Both the position numbers and the translations under genes were made by a program. This document shows, one piece after another, positions 50,629-64,000 of a stretch of 64,000 nt of DNA. The DNA is from Climacteris rufus. Lineage: Eukaryota > Chordata > Aves > Passeriformes > Climacteridae. The stretch spans positions 2,286,465 through 2,350,464 of the forward strand of contig VZRZ01001217.1 of the NCBI GenBank assembly GCA_013398175.1, written 5' to 3'. A model generated the notes under the pieces. That model had not been told where the DNA came from, did not search any database, and was given only the letters and a program-made list of their open reading frames with translations. Every line of letters starts with the position of its first letter. Position 1 is the stretch's first letter.

Positions 50629-52797
50629 ACAATGGAGGACTCCCTGTCACAGGTCCAGACAAAGCATGGTCACACTCACAACCTACACCATCAACTGGGA
50701 CTGTGCAGCTCTGTTAAAACATGACTGGCCTACCCATAAAAAACATTTCCAGGGTCTAGAAAAAGAGGGATAAAGAAGTTGTGGGGCATAGTTGGGAAGG
50801 CAGGGTGGGAAAAGGGTTAATGTACAAGCCTGCACTCTCAATTAGCACATTTTGAACATTAGTTAGCACTTAACACGGAGAAGACATGAAAGAATAAGCA
50901 ATGTTTTAGCTATTTGCAGCGAGCGTCCTCCTTGGAGCACCCTGCAGCCTGAGGCAGGCACAGTGCAGGCTCCGAGCTGCCCGCAGCTCTCGGCAGCACC
51001 AGTAGATGGCACAAACCATTTATTTCACTGCATCCCTCACCAGATTCATTGGCACGTCCCAGAGGCACCGAGCCACCCATCATCTTCAAAACACTGCTGG
51101 GATACCTCCCTCTGACATCAGAGCAGTCACTCGGATGTTATTTTTATGTTTTTTTTATTTTAATGTTAGTTTAATGTTAAATTAATAGTTTGTTCTAAAA
51201 ACACTTCTATGTAGCACTGAACAAAAACTCAATTATATACAGGTAGATACATTACATACCTGCAGAGGTAAAACTGACTAGAGATGATGATGAGAAACGC
51301 CAGAAATTAATTATTAACCACAGCAGTTGCTGAAAAACCTTGTGCCTCAGAAACTAAAAAAATAAATGAGAAGGGTAGGAGTAATACAAATCAGATTAAA
51401 CTCACAACGAGGGAAAAAGCAACCACTGGTTTTAGAATTAGGTAAATATTTAAAAGAAACAGCAAATAATCAAACCTGTCAAAAACTTTAGGAAAATTTG
51501 ACAAGGAAAAAATTAAGAAGCTTAAATATTTGTTTAAAGAAAAAAATTAATAGTTTATAATCAATCATACACTCTGATCTATGAAATTCAGATAATTCGT
51601 AAAGAACAAGAAAAATAGACACTAAAATCGTTTCTGTTATTACTTTGCTGTTACAAACATGTTGGAAAACTCTAGTTCCTGGAAAGGGAACAAAAAGGGA
51701 ATTACACTGAAATACAGGGCTGGAGAAGCAGCTCATGTTCTATAAAGCACAGCACTTGCTCTTGTACAATTTTGACAAAATTCCTGGAAGACTACAAAAA
51801 AGAGAGAATCAGGCTGCCTGACTCAATTTTTTAAGTTGCAAATATAACCTATAGCTACTTAACTATAGGATTTAATGATACTCAATTTTATATTTTCAGA
51901 GAAATATTAAGACATCATGTAATTTTACAGGGCAAACCACTTAGCTTAATAGCTGCTATTCACTGCAGAAGCACACATTAAAAGCTGTGCAATCATATGG
52001 TAAATCATGCTCTTATCTGTTGGTCAAATTACAGCTTAATAACATAAGAAAAGCTGTAAATAATGTGAAGATTTGTGGTTTAATTATTTTACTAGAAAGT
52101 AATTTATCAAATAATTATGAAAAATAAAGAAGCAGCCAGGTCTAACGGGCTGGAATATACAAGCAACAATATTTTTCTGCACTAAGCCAGGAGCTGCTGG
52201 ACCAAAATGTTCATAGTAAGTACACCTTGATTTTCCCTCCAATCCAGGACAACTCCAGGCAGGCAAAGCACCAGGCTGTGCTTGTCCCTCCCTCCCCAGC
52301 CCTCATGAGACCCAGTGATTGTGCAGATCAGTTCAAGAGGGTGATGTGAAAGGCAAACTCTGCTTTTGACAGCTTTGTTTCCTGCTGACCCAACCCAGGC
52401 TGTGCTACATTCTCAGATGTGATGCAAGGGGGGAATGTGCAGCCAGCACTGGAAGAACTTCTAATCACATCAAACCCTGGTTATAAGGCCCAACTGATTA
52501 AAATTTGGGACCACTTAGTCTGGGGTATTTGACAAGACAATATTTGGGTGGCAACATTAGCAATTTTACAGATAAAACCAGAAATAACAGACATATGCCC
52601 ACCACTGCAAAGAAACCATATTAGCACAGCTAAATGACTGAATGAAATTGAGTGTCCTGTTCCCAAAGCAATGTTGTGCCAACATCATTTTGCAGGGTCA
52701 ATACCTCAGTTTTACTGCAGGGATGGACAGCTGGGCTGTTTGCCTCCATTCCTGAGCAGCTCAGATATCCACATGGATGGAAAGTGTGGATCCACTC

Positions 52798-52862
52798 AGG
52801 GGATTGGAGCTAGATGGGCTTTAAAGCCCCTTCCAACCCAAACCATTCCGTGATTCTGTGCC
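52798..52862 (+). mobile_element. CR1 LINE 3'-end fragment (sense)
   Basis: The segment reads ggggattggagctagatggg, then ctttaaagccccttccaacc and caaaccattccgtgattctg, matching the 3' end of avian CR1. The terminal octamer-like repeat is diverged (gtgattct). The copy is short, but its end is diagnostic. Confidence 0.9.
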
Positions 52863-55223
52863 TGGGAGTGACAAGTGAAAAACTGCTCTTGCGATTACTG
52901 ACCTTCTTTGCTGCTATGAGACCCCAGAGAATCTGTGGTGGTAGCAAATAGCAGTTACATCCTTTGTACACAAAGATTTTACCTCCTTATCCCTTTCTCA
53001 CTGTGTGCCATCTTAAAACTCAGCATGGAGGAGGAACAGACTCATGGAGTGGAATTGCTCCTGCTCTGAAGGGCTGGGTTGCTGAGGAAGGCAATGAGAG
53101 CAGCCTTCAGAGTTTTGATCATCCCACAAAGGGCTCAGGAGGAAATCAGAGATAAAGGGAACAGGAAGCCAAGGCAAATATCTGCCTGTCTCCAGGACAT
53201 GTGAATTCCCTGCTGACTGGAGCTGTTCCAGCTGAGGCTGTGCTGCCTCTCCACCTGACTCACAGTTTCTCTGTAACACATTTCTGCTGCAATGAGCTGC
53301 ACTGAGTACACCTGCTAGTAGGGCTGTTTATAGTAACCCACCTCCATCTGATTCACACATATTAGGGAATGATCATAGAAAAAGCTTAGTTGGCAGTTCT
53401 GGGATAAAAAATAAAAGTAGTAAGAGGGATTAGTCATGTCTCTAACCAACATGGAACAGTACTGATAATCCTTCCTGGTGGAACCAGGCAACAGTCACTG
53501 TACTTGCCCTGGAGATAAGAGAAATGTGTTTCCAGACTCAGCAAACTGTCACTGTTCCACTCCAAAGCAGCACAAGAGCCAGCCAAGGTTGAGGCTTTGC
53601 TTCTAACAAGGCACCCTGTCAGTGGTGATCTCCTGATGGGGACAGAAAGCAGAACACACATCAAAACAGACAAACTGGGCATCTCCAGCAATCAAGGGAA
53701 GTGGAAGCCATGGCCATTGCTCTGATAGCTGTACCAAGACTATCTTTGTATCTCATGAAGGGTGTCCACAGAAACACTAATGGACAACCTGAAAGCACTT
53801 AGAGTATAGAAATGCCTTTGATAGGCCTTATTATAAAGTCAAATTTATAGAACAGTCTCGGAATTTCATGGACCAGCATCCTAACACTCCTGACAGAGTA
53901 CTGAACTGTAGAACATCAGCATCCCTAACATCAGTGTACAAACACCAAGTTTTACTTTGAAGAGCAGTTTGGAATTTTGCATCAGTACCAATCTAAGGGC
54001 AGATTTGCAGGAGGTGAATCTCCGTAAGTCAGAATTTTTGGGGCTTTTCTAACCCCACAAGGAAACTGGGAAAAGCCTTCAACAAAGCTCAAATCCTCTT
54101 GTCCAAAGAAGGAGGAACATGCTGGATCAGAAATAGGCCAAGAAGACAACCTCAGCAGGAGATAGGAGGAGGATTAACAAGTGAAATTGCTATTTCACAA
54201 TGAGTGCTGCTGAGATGGAAAGCACAAAGAACTGGCTGACAAAAATAATTATTAGATTCACAAGTGGTTAGGCACAAAATCCTGGAGCTGATGATTTATC
54301 CCAACTCAACAGTAAAATACCCTTGTTATTGGCTATTTCCTTACATACCTGGCTGAACAGTCCCTTGGAGAGACTGAGATGTGGTGAGGAGTTTTCTTGC
54401 AGTACAAGTAATGTAACTACTGTTCTCCTCCTTCAGTAAAATTCTCTATATTAAAGGAAATATTAACTACATTACAAAGGTAAGTTAGATTTAAAATAAC
54501 AAAAACCAGCTATTCTAGGTCTCTGAGAAGACTTTAGGGGTTCTTTCTCCCAACACTGGGAGACAGAAATAGGCATATTGAATTTGAAGATTGGAAAATT
54601 TCTGGAACTTGACCAAGGTCCTCAGAATTTTATATTTTGAAGGCACAAAAGACACAGCTTTTACTGTTGTTGAAATTAGCTTCCCTGGGTCACAGACTAC
54701 TATTCAAAGAGTGATTACAAACTAGAGGGCTTTTCTCCAGTCAAGGAAGGGAAATAAATGCCATACTTGAGTATTTCAGCACCTCTTGCCACTGGGAATT
54801 TTTTGTCTCGGAACAATGAAAATAAATGCAAAATAGCTCAATTGATAAATGCTGACTACAAGCTCCAGAGGAAAAACAACCACCCTAAAACCAGAACAAA
54901 ACCTATTTCTTTGGAGCCTTGCCAGCTTCTTCCTGAAACACACTGATTTTGGATGCCTTCCAAGGCTACCTTCTCACCTGTTGTGGCAGTGGTCTTGTAG
55001 CAAACACATTTGACTTCACAGTTTCAGGTCAAAACAATTTCTTCTGCAACCATGAGTAAGTCAAAAGGCTACAGACTTCTCAACTCTCACTTTGTGGGGA
55101 TGTTAAGACTTCTTTCCTACATTATTTTCTGACTTGTAAAACTTTGGGGGAGATATAATCTGTCTTTGGCTCTGTGTGTGTGCACTGTGCCTTCTACTAC
55201 CAGGTCCTAGAACTTGTGATACC

Positions 55224-55290
55224 TTTAATCATAATAAAAAAAATTTTAATCATAATAAAAATTTATAAATATTTATAAATATTATATATA
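55224..55290. repeat. AT-rich tandem repeats
   Basis: TTTAATCATAATAAAAA occurs twice in tandem, followed by two copies of ATTTATAAAT and a TATATA end. It is low-complexity DNA with no coding content. Confidence 0.88.
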
Positions 55291-56195
55291 GTTCAGAGGT
55301 GGAAACATTTTTCTTTTCTTGTGGGCAGCTACTGCAAAGGTAAAATTAACCTCAATTAATAGGAAGGGTGAACTGAGAACATGAAGAATACAAAGAATAT
55401 GCTGTTCAGGTGTTCTTAGTGAGAGCACTTGGCACTGTTTTATCTGTCTGTAACAGGGAGCTCTGCTGGGGTGAAAATTAAAGTGGCTAAAGTTTAATCC
55501 AAGTGCAAAGTAGATTTTTCCCCCTATACAAAAAAGCAATTCTGCTAATAAAAGCTCCCTGGAGAAGTTGAGTCTGTTTGGATCCTGAGTGCACCAAGGG
55601 GTTTTCACTGCCCTGAAGAGCCTCCCCAAGACCCCCTCCACACACTGTGGCCACTGGCACCTTGCAACTCAGGCTGAAGGCCCTGGTTCTTCACTGAGCT
55701 CTGTGTTCAGTCCTGCTGTGCCTGACTTGAGAGGACTCCCTGGATTCCTGCCCTCCAGCCTGCCTCAGCACCACACATCTGTGGCATTTCTGACACACTC
55801 ACCACGTTGCTGGTGATCACTGGGCTGCACCCAGAACCTGTCAGTGCCACAACCTTGCCCAGCTGCTGGAAAAGTCATTTTCTGAAGTCCTCACCTTAGG
55901 CAGCACTGTGACAATGAAGTTCCTTCCAATTGCTCTCACTGTTCCTGCCTCCTGTTAGAATAAGGAACATTCGAAGTGCCAACTTCCACTCTACCTACAA
56001 GATTGGTGGAACTGACAGAAAAATCAACGCCACTAAAGACAAAAAACTGGGGAAAATTACTAAATCCTGCACAAAACTGTCCCCTTTATGGTTTCTAGTG
56101 TATTGAGATTTACATTTTCAACTAGTCATGTTTCCCTCACATCCCTTGAGATACATTTGGTATTCTATTTCCAAAAACTATTTCCTGTTGCCTTT

Positions 56196-56238
56196 GAGTG
56201 CTATCATAGTTATGGTAACTATGCAAAATATAGCACTC
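56196..56238. repeat. 17-bp inverted repeat with 6-nt bulge
   Basis: GAGTGCTAT (56196-56204) pairs with ATAGCACTC (56230-56238), and CATAGTTA (56205-56212) pairs with TAACTATG (56216-56223). The loop is TGG, and CAAAAT (56224-56229) is unpaired on the 3' arm. All 17 paired positions are exact. Confidence 0.93.
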
Positions 56239-59200
56239 CATGCCTGCTATTTGCATGAGTTCTGTATCTATCCCATTGACCAGCAATACCCACTTTTAGT
56301 TTAATCTTTATGCCATCAAGCCAGGCTGCAAATTATTTACACATACTAATGAACTTTTAAATAGTGCTGCCCAAAGTAGAATATGCTGGACAATGCATTA
56401 TAGAAAAAAAAAAATTACTTCCCTTGAAGTCAAAGGTTCTGGCTTCTTACTTTTAGACTTTTAATTTAAAACTTGCCTGTGCATCTGACATGACTTTATT
56501 TGTATTTTACTGTAACTTGGCTTTTTAGCTGCATGCTTTTGAGGGGAGTTCGTGCTGCCTTGTATTTCAGACATACAAACAGTTCAGTGTGAAGGAGGGA
56601 GAGCAAATATCACATCATTACCTGATCAGATGGCCTTGGCCTTGGGCATGTCCTCACCCAACCTAAAAAGGCAGGTACAGCAGAAGATCTGAGTAAGAGA
56701 CTGCAAAGGTAAAAAGCTTCAAAACCAAGAGGATATAGTTTATTCTTATTTCCCCCTTAATTTTTTTGTATTCCCAAATTCCAGGAATATACATGCACTG
56801 CATCCCCCTTACCATTTAACCCTAGCTACACACCCATCCCTACTGGAAAAAATGTTTTCTCCAGCCCCAGCGATCCATATCCAGGTTAAAATAAATCACT
56901 TTTGTCAGGTGAGATTTCAGTGCTGCCTTAAAGCACATGTGAAACTATGGCCTCGTTAATCAGCAAGTTTTACCTAATTACCAGAAGCCACAAGGGATGA
57001 TCCTGCTGCTGTCACACTTCACAGCTCCCCTTCCCAAACTTGATGGGTTGTGTTCTCCCCTTCCATCAGGCTTGTGACCCAAATAGCAGCACATGTGAAC
57101 AAATTCCCATCCCCCTTGAGACCCACTTTGTACCTGCAATGGGCCCCAGCTCATAAATTGCTGCTGTTCTGCACAGCCAGTGCTCAACAGAAATTCCTCC
57201 TGCTTTGGCAGACCTGGCCTTCCATGCACCTCATTCCACCTGGGTCAGGAGGCAGAGGGAGATGTAGGATCAGGATGGGAAGATGCAAACAAACCCAGGC
57301 CCCTCTTGGAATGTTGTTCCCTGCTCCCCACTATGGGCAACACAGCATCAGCTGAGGAGAGGTCTTTGTTTCCCACTTGGAAATCTGCTCCATTCAGGAT
57401 TTCACAAGACAGAACCATTTCATTCCAGCTAAACTCCATGGCTTGGTTTGTGTTTCTGTGACAAGCTATTAATCTATCTCCCACACAACAAGCATCCATA
57501 CAGGAGAGAGGAAAGCTTTGCTTCTGGGCTACTTTGCAGACAACACAGGGCTTTACCAGGCTCTTATCGCTCACCCAGCAGTGTGGGGCTGACAATGGCA
57601 CATTTTCTTCTAGAACAATCTACTGCATCCATTTCTCCCCCTCCCAAGAAAACAACTGAACTATTCTGAAAGGTTAGGTTACTTATTGAAAAGAGATGAA
57701 GAATTTTCATCTTCCCATTCTCTGTTTCCATGAGAGAATCTCCATGCTTGCCCTGGAGTTCCCCTTTTGTGTCTAGTCTAGACTATCATAATAGATTTGA
57801 CAATTGTTTTTATTACATAACTTTGAGAAACAGACTCAGAGAATTTGGTTATTAGAAAAAGTCTGCTTTGAATAAGATAGGACAATGTGTGGCTTTTAAA
57901 AAGCAAACCATGAATGCTTCTATTGTTGGTTTGCTTTCCAAGTTGATTTCTCAGTCTAGAAAAAAGCAAAACCCATTAAATATATTTCAGATTGTACCAA
58001 ACAGTAAAATCCATAGGAAGATTTCCTTTTCCTACACTTCCTGTGCATAAGGAAGTGGTGAAACCCTTCAAGCATGGAAAAATAGGATTTGACCTTAAAT
58101 TGCTGTTCCAAGTGACAGTAAAGTGACAATCCCAAACCAACACCAAATAAAATCGTGGTCACCAACTCACCAAGCTATCTATTAAAACATCAGGGCTGGA
58201 TGGACATCCTGCCAGTCACTCACAGCTAAACATTCTGAAGTACTTAAATCCTTCTTTGTCATTATTTGCTCCTCCAGGCTGGATACATTTCCTACCTCTC
58301 TGAGGAACGAGGGGCAATAAATCTTGTTGTTATATTCATGGCCATGATATCCCGGAAGTGTCCTCACCGTGCCTCTCAGCTGGGCAGCAGACACAGGCAG
58401 CCTCACATGACATCTTGTATTAAAAAAAGCCTGCTTGAGATGTGGTTCCTGCTAAGTACCTTTATATTAAACTATTTTTGGTGCTATTTTGACTTCCTCC
58501 ACAGGTTCAACCTTCCAGATTACTTCTCTGTCCTGCTTTACACTTGGAAAGGGTAGAAAAACTTGTTAGTGCTGTTAAATGGGACAGAGATTCCTGCTAA
58601 TGGATTATTGATCACACTTGAGGGAACTACTGAGTATCACATGCAGAATGCCTTTCTCCCCCTTGCATAAAAATCTAATATCAAAAATATTAGCATTACA
58701 TGCTAATTAATTTCATGAGGGAAAGTATAAAGCACAAAAAGCACATCTCTGCTTTAAGAGGAGGTGGCATCTCTAATTTCTAACCACAGATATTATAGGG
58801 TATTCCATCAAAATCACAGAATTCCTTTACAAAAAAAAATCAGTATAAAAGTTCTCCATTACTTGGCCATAACCACAAGCTTGTTTGGCTGAAATACCTC
58901 ACAAAGCAATTTGTTACCTCACCACAACCAGCAATTTTCAACAGAGCAAGAATGAAAGATCTGGCAGAAGTGCAATTGTATTTCATGTACATTGTGCTAG
59001 AAACTTTTTTCAGTTTTGTGGGTTGTGTGCTGACATGCGTCTTCAAACTGAGATTCAGAACCCAAAGTCCTTTTCCATCTAGGACGTATCAGATAGATTT
59101 GAGTTTAAGGCTAATTGCTGTTAGGTGACACTTAACTAAATCATACCCTGTTTCTTTCTTATAGCTGGAGTCAGAAATTTCAATATTTTAATTTTACTTT

Positions 59201-62200
59201 ATAAAAAGTCCGTTTTCAGATACAACTTGTGCAACAGGCTGGTCAAAAAAATTATATATAAACATAAATCTTCATATAAAATCCTGCCAGGGGAAAAATC
59301 ATCCCACTGGAGACCCTGTGAGTACAGCCTGGTTTCAGCTGAGTTTGTAATGAGGTCAGAATGGTTAAGGGCACAGCAGGTTTGCATCTGTCCAACCCTG
59401 TGACACTGTGTTCATGCAGGCAGCTCCCTGGCACACTCACAGGAGAACACATGCTTCCCATCACCCATTTTCTCTGTGCAAGACCTGCATTTCCCAAACC
59501 ACTGAAATGTAATTCCACAGGAAGAAAGCACAGCCAGCATCTTTCCTGCAGTCCTAGAAGGAAAGAGGAGATGCCAAAAGGCCTGTCCATCAACACAGAC
59601 AAGTTGGTCACCTGCACCAGCATCTTCTTTGCATGGTTCACATTTTGGGAAGTAACTGTAGGTATTTTGTCCCAATCCTTCCTCACAGGGGGAAGTGAAA
59701 TCAGCTTTTGGCAGGGAAGGTGTTGCTGACATCCCCCTTGGAAGGGGTGACCTCTGTCACACCAGGAATGTGTGGCAGCTTCTGCTGCAGCCCTGTTGCT
59801 TTTAGTCTGTGGTGCCAAGTTTTTCCTTCTATCCTGCCTGCAAAATTGCTTATTGGAACCTGAACACAGAGCTTGCAGGGATGCTCCCTTAAAATAAAAT
59901 TATCCAAAGGATTCTCACAGGGGAAAAAGGATTCTAAGGATAGAAATACTGGTTTTTTTTTAGTCCTAATTTTCCCTTCACAGTGTAAAAGACCAGCCAC
60001 AAAGGAACATGATCAAAGACTAAGTTTAGTCACAGGTATGACAGAAGAGAGCAATACTTTAAAAATACAGCTTGCCAAAGGCTGAACATTAATGTATGGA
60101 CTGAAATAGAAAAATGAGTGAAAAGACAAGTAAAGCTTAAACAGAAAAACCCCCATATCTAAAATCAAGGAGTTCACTGAAAATATGAAAAAAATAATAA
60201 CCAAGAATCCTAATGAATTGGGTTATGACTGCTTACATATTAGTCACATTCAGAAAGCCACAAGCTCCTCTTCAAAACACTTGGGAAGAACAAGAGCTTT
60301 TATTTCAGCACAGTGTTGTTTGCCCAAAACTGAAAGCTGCACTTTCTTACAAATTGTTTCTTAGTATCACCTCTCCAAGAAAAACCCAAACAGTGATTTG
60401 GTTTCTACTACTTCCATCCTTCTCTCTCTTTCTTTTTCCAACATTAAAAAAAAAGAAAAGGCTGTTGATTTCCAAACTGAGCAAGCTAAAGAAACTTGTT
60501 TGGGAATTATATCCCTCTATGTTCCTCACCTGTGGAATACATTTTAATTTCATGGCTATTCACTCCAGACCTGGGAAGGGATGGCCAGGCTGTACATGGG
60601 ACAGCATAGAAGGTGAAGGCAATGCACTAAAAACACCTGGAATTGCTGAGGGGCAGTTTACAATTTAGGCTGAGATTGGCCTGAGAGAAATCAGTTATAA
60701 AAGTCTCACTTGGAGGTATAACCTGTATTTTATCCTGGTGTGTTATGAATTTGGCAGCCACTAAATGCACTGACCATCTACACAGTCACATTAATGCCCT
60801 GGCACTCATACCCTGTGATCCACAGTCCCAGTTCCTGAAAAATGCAAGAGACTGACTTATTCCAGAAAGGGCAAACCTGTGGATATAAAGTGAGCTTTTT
60901 GCAGTTTAAATCAGACTAATTACTCAAAGTTATCAGATGCCCACTAAATCACAGAGGACAGGGCTTCACCAATCTTGTAAATATCAAGAATTTCCTGAAG
61001 ACAAACCAATCATCTTTGGTGTATCTATTCCTCAGCTGCAGTCTGGAGTTATTTCACTTTTTAGAGAGAAAAGATTATTGCCTCAAAAGCTCAAAGATCA
61101 AGTAATACCCCAATAAAGACATTACCACAATTGAGTTAGCAGATCCATTTTAAATACAAAGTGGAACTAAGTAACAGACAATTGCCCAGAGACAATTGTT
61201 AGATTTAACACTGTGTAAAGTTTATTGGGGAGAATCAATACCCTCTGCCAATGGCATTTAGAGCACTGAACACTGTGGAATATTTTATCTCAGACCCCTG
61301 AACCACCTTTACACTTTGATTCTTCTTTTAGAACACAAATCCTACAAACTACCTTTGCTCAAAAAAACCTTAGTGTGCTTTTAAAAGTTGCAATGGGCTA
61401 GACCAAAAAATAAAACTAAGAAATTATATCTAAAGAGGAAAGTAAAAAAATACAGAGTCCCATGTTAAAGACTTTTTGCAGTAAAAATTTTGTAAACTCA
61501 CTTATTTGAGTTACTTTATTAGGGGGAGGGAGAAATTTCTTACCTTTGCCTTCTGACCTCATTTCAGCATCAGCACAGTTCACATGAATTTGGCAAGCAA
61601 GATGGGGCAAATAGAACTCAGTTATCAGTGAGACACCAAAAAGATGACATCTTACAAAGGCTGTAAATGAGGAATCTGTTCCTTGTCGTATAGAGTGGTT
61701 TTCCCCAGTGTTTTGCTTCAGTTCCCTCTTAGAATCTGTTTTTTGTGGCTTTGTACATGCTGTGAAAAGTTATTTTACAGTTTGAGGTTTAATGCCTAAA
61801 CTTACTGAGAACTATTTTAATTATCTCAAAATATTCATCAAGAGTGTTTGCAGTTCATCACTTTAGGAAGTTTATTGATGAATATATCCCTATCTGGCTT
61901 TTCCTCAGTCATGTTTCACACTTTTCATACCTCTACTCTCTCAAGTATTAATTATCAATCATCTCTGAAACTGTTGCCCATCTGTCTAGAACATATTGAT
62001 AATGAGATACCCAGGTTTAGTTAAAATATTCTAGGAGTGTTCTTGAAATTACTTTAGGCCACTACCCTGCTGCTATTCCAAGTGATGCCCACAGATATTC
62101 CCTAATTATGTTGTCCTTTCCTTTGCCCTGTCACCAAGCAAAGCCACATCTAATTTGCTCTCTGCTTTCTCCCTCAGCTCTTACTATTTTCCAAGCTTTC

Positions 62201-63649
62201 CCTTCTACTGAACTTATTTTTTTCCCAAGGACACATCAGTTTTTATTCCTCCTTTCCACTGTTACATTCAATTTCCTGTTTCCAAGATTTTTAGATTATA
62301 TTGTATTATTTCTTCCTACTTGTGTTTGTAACACCTGATTTATGATCATCTGCAAGTGCTGTTAATATTCTTCTAACACACAGCCTCTCTGAAATCATTG
62401 ATCTGGGACATTCATCAAAACAGACCACTTCATTCTTCCACACAACAAATGAAACTAAATGCAAAATTTGTTTGGCCAAAGAGACAGTAAAGGTGGAGTC
62501 AAAAGTAATGAAAGAATAAAAAAAGTACATTAGAAGCTCTCCCAAAAGCAAAACCAAAAAGTTAAAATCAGCAGCAAATGCTCAATGAGAAGGATGCTCA
62601 GGCAGGATTAGTTCTGCCATTTCTAGAACGACATCAAGTAAGAGCGTAAGGACACAGCAAATTCTCTGCATTCCTTTCATCAGCCAAACATATTTCCTGG
62701 TCCTATCACGTCAATAATCCCAGAACTAAACTGGACAGCTGCAGGAGAAAGTGGAAACTCCAAGGCATCTTTCCCTGCTTTTAGAAGCAAGCTTTGGCAA
62801 TGGACACAGCGTGGTAAAGTAAAAACTCTGCACCATGACACGCCCCCCCATAAAGGCAGGGATGGGGAAAGGGCCTTTGCTGGAGGATGAGGTGGAGGCT
62901 GAAGCTGTTTACAATGACACTTATGACATTAACAGATTGTTTTAGTTGTGTGTTGCCCAGACACCCTTGAAAATTTACAGCTGGCAATTTCCTCTGAATG
63001 CCTCATTCCTTTCACTTCAGCCTCGCTCAACACCCGCCTTCTCTTTGCCTTATTTCCCCAGCCCTATTTTACTCTCTTCCCTAGTCTTTGCATTTACCAG
63101 TCCTACTTCAGTAAGCCAAGAAATCGTGACACTAACTTGTTTTTCTCTTATTTGTATGACTCCTCCTGCTATCAGAGCCTCAGCTTTCCTACATTCACAA
63201 CCTCTAATGTTGGCACACCACCCAAGAAAATCTAGTTCTGAAAAACCAAACTGACCACAGCTCAAGGAGATGGTCTGCTGAAGTGCTAAAGAAAACTTAC
63301 AGGAAGGGTGTTCAAAAACAAACAAAAAATTTAGAGAGTAGAAAATCCTGCATGAAAGGTAAAAGGAAGAGCACTACATAGTTTTTACCTTCGAGGTGAA
63401 AGCTGATAAGCACTGCTTGCCCATCCACACAACCTTTATTTTGTGACATTCAGGCTATGGTGGCCCATCCCACCCCCCATGAACAGTGTGTGCAAGGATT
63501 AGAGAAGCATTCCAACTATATTAACTCCCACAAACTGTGGGCCCTTGTGAAGGACAAACAGGCCACAAAATGTAGTTACTTCATTCTGCCCGTAGACTTT
63601 CCACTCCCTGCTTTGGTTTGTGCTACTGGCTCTGCCCTCACCCATCTTT

Positions 63650-63757
63650 TTCCAGGCTGAAGCAGCCCAGCTCCCTCAGCCCCTTTTCCACCTTGGAGCT
63701 GGACTCTGTTGGACTTGCACAGGGTTTTCCACATCTTTCTTGTGGAAAATCCAACCC
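63650..63757 (-). mobile_element. CR1 LINE internal/3' fragment (antisense, diverged)
   Basis: The segment ccaggctgaagcagcccagc, followed by tccctcagcc and then a diverged tgttggacttgcacagg ... cacatctttcttgtgg, matches the antisense of the avian CR1 region that reads caggctgaa...cccagctctctcag...cttcttgtg. A central part of the consensus is missing or degraded. Confidence 0.6.
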
Positions 63758-63759
63758 AG

Positions 63760-64000
63760 CTAATGAGTGACCAGCAGAGAAAAAGAATCATTTCACTTGA
63801 TGTCCTGCTTATGTTCCTTTTGATCCAGCCTAGTGTGTGCAGTGAGCTTTTATCACTAGCAGGCCACACTGCTGACCTGAAACCCAGGCAAATTTTTCTA
63901 TTGATTTCAGCAAGGCCTAAATACCAGACTGAACATCTAATAAAGGAGCCAACAGACAGGGAACAGTGGCAAAAAACCAGCAAGCATAAGCTTGCAACAA
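63760..64000. other. Intergenic end of window
   Basis: I see no gene or element that I can name in the final 240 bases. A minus-strand ORF (63576-63983) runs through the CR1 fragment and is not a credible gene. Confidence 0.5.

Larger units (their letters stand above)
47000..52790. other. Intergenic, no gene recognised
   Basis: No conserved coding segment was found. The stretch contains the N gap, the 10-bp hairpin at 49599 and the 30-bp duplication at 50572, listed separately. A small GC-richer patch near 50918-51003 contains a few CpGs but is too short to call an island. Confidence 0.5.
52870..63640. other. Intergenic, no gene recognised
   Basis: I found no exon, RNA gene or intact element. 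A 188-codon minus-strand ORF (59252-59818) has no recognisable domain. The features that stand out are the AT-rich duplicated block at 55224 and the hairpin at 56196. Confidence 0.5.

Noticed and set aside
58689..58707. 8-bp inverted repeat ATTAGCAT / ATGCTAAT
   Set aside because: The length is at chance level for the window. It is similar to 42342-42360 and 48373-48391, which were also not called.
59252..59818. 188-codon minus-strand ORF
   Set aside because: No domain, no codon pattern suggestive of selection and no promoter or splice context. ORFs of this length can occur by chance in 52 kb of non-coding DNA.
11486..64000. Exons of XPO1 or another conserved gene, tRNA genes, CRISPR arrays
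   Set aside because: I looked for XPO1 segments, tRNA B-box motifs and regularly spaced repeats by eye and saw none. A proper search with alignment and tRNAscan-type tools could still find weak matches.

Overview
This window comes from a vertebrate nuclear genome, most likely a bird and probably a passerine. The evidence is intron-containing genes with GT/AG splice sites, AATAAA poly(A) signals, CR1 LINE fragments carrying the avian-type 3' end, a solo-LTR-like element and low overall repeat density. It is not bacterial, and no operon, CRISPR array or phage was seen.

The first 11.5 kb holds two genes on the + strand, head to tail. Positions 1-2.3 kb carry the last six exons of CCT4 (delta subunit of the cytosolic chaperonin TRiC/CCT); its 5' part lies outside the window. 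About 1.3 kb downstream, a CpG-island promoter starts FAM161A, a ciliary and centrosomal microtubule-binding protein. All seven of its coding exons (3585-10726) can be joined in frame to give 855 residues. The CCT4-FAM161A neighbourhood is the one known in human 2p15 and in other vertebrates. The most distinctive gene-level feature is the last FAM161A exon, which encodes a long glutamate-rich tail built from four 57-60 bp tandem units and resembles the RPGR ORF15 tail in style.

From about 11.5 kb to the end (52 kb) I found no protein-coding gene. By synteny this should be the gene-poor interval between FAM161A and XPO1, and no XPO1 exon is visible. The interval holds three CR1 fragments (24.74, 52.80 and 63.65 kb), a probable minus-strand LTR (about 43.83-44.12 kb), several simple repeats, a 32-N assembly gap inside a poly-C run (49.34 kb) and two small orphan CpG-rich islets (about 25.0-25.4 and 46.7-47.0 kb). 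It also holds two short near-perfect hairpins (39.48 and 56.20 kb) that chance does not easily explain, and two small tandem duplications.

I did not find a convincing undescribed biological system. The best leads are the acidic repeat tail of FAM161A with its second open frame, the orphan CpG islets as possible unannotated promoters, and the hairpins as possible small-RNA precursors or template-switch scars.
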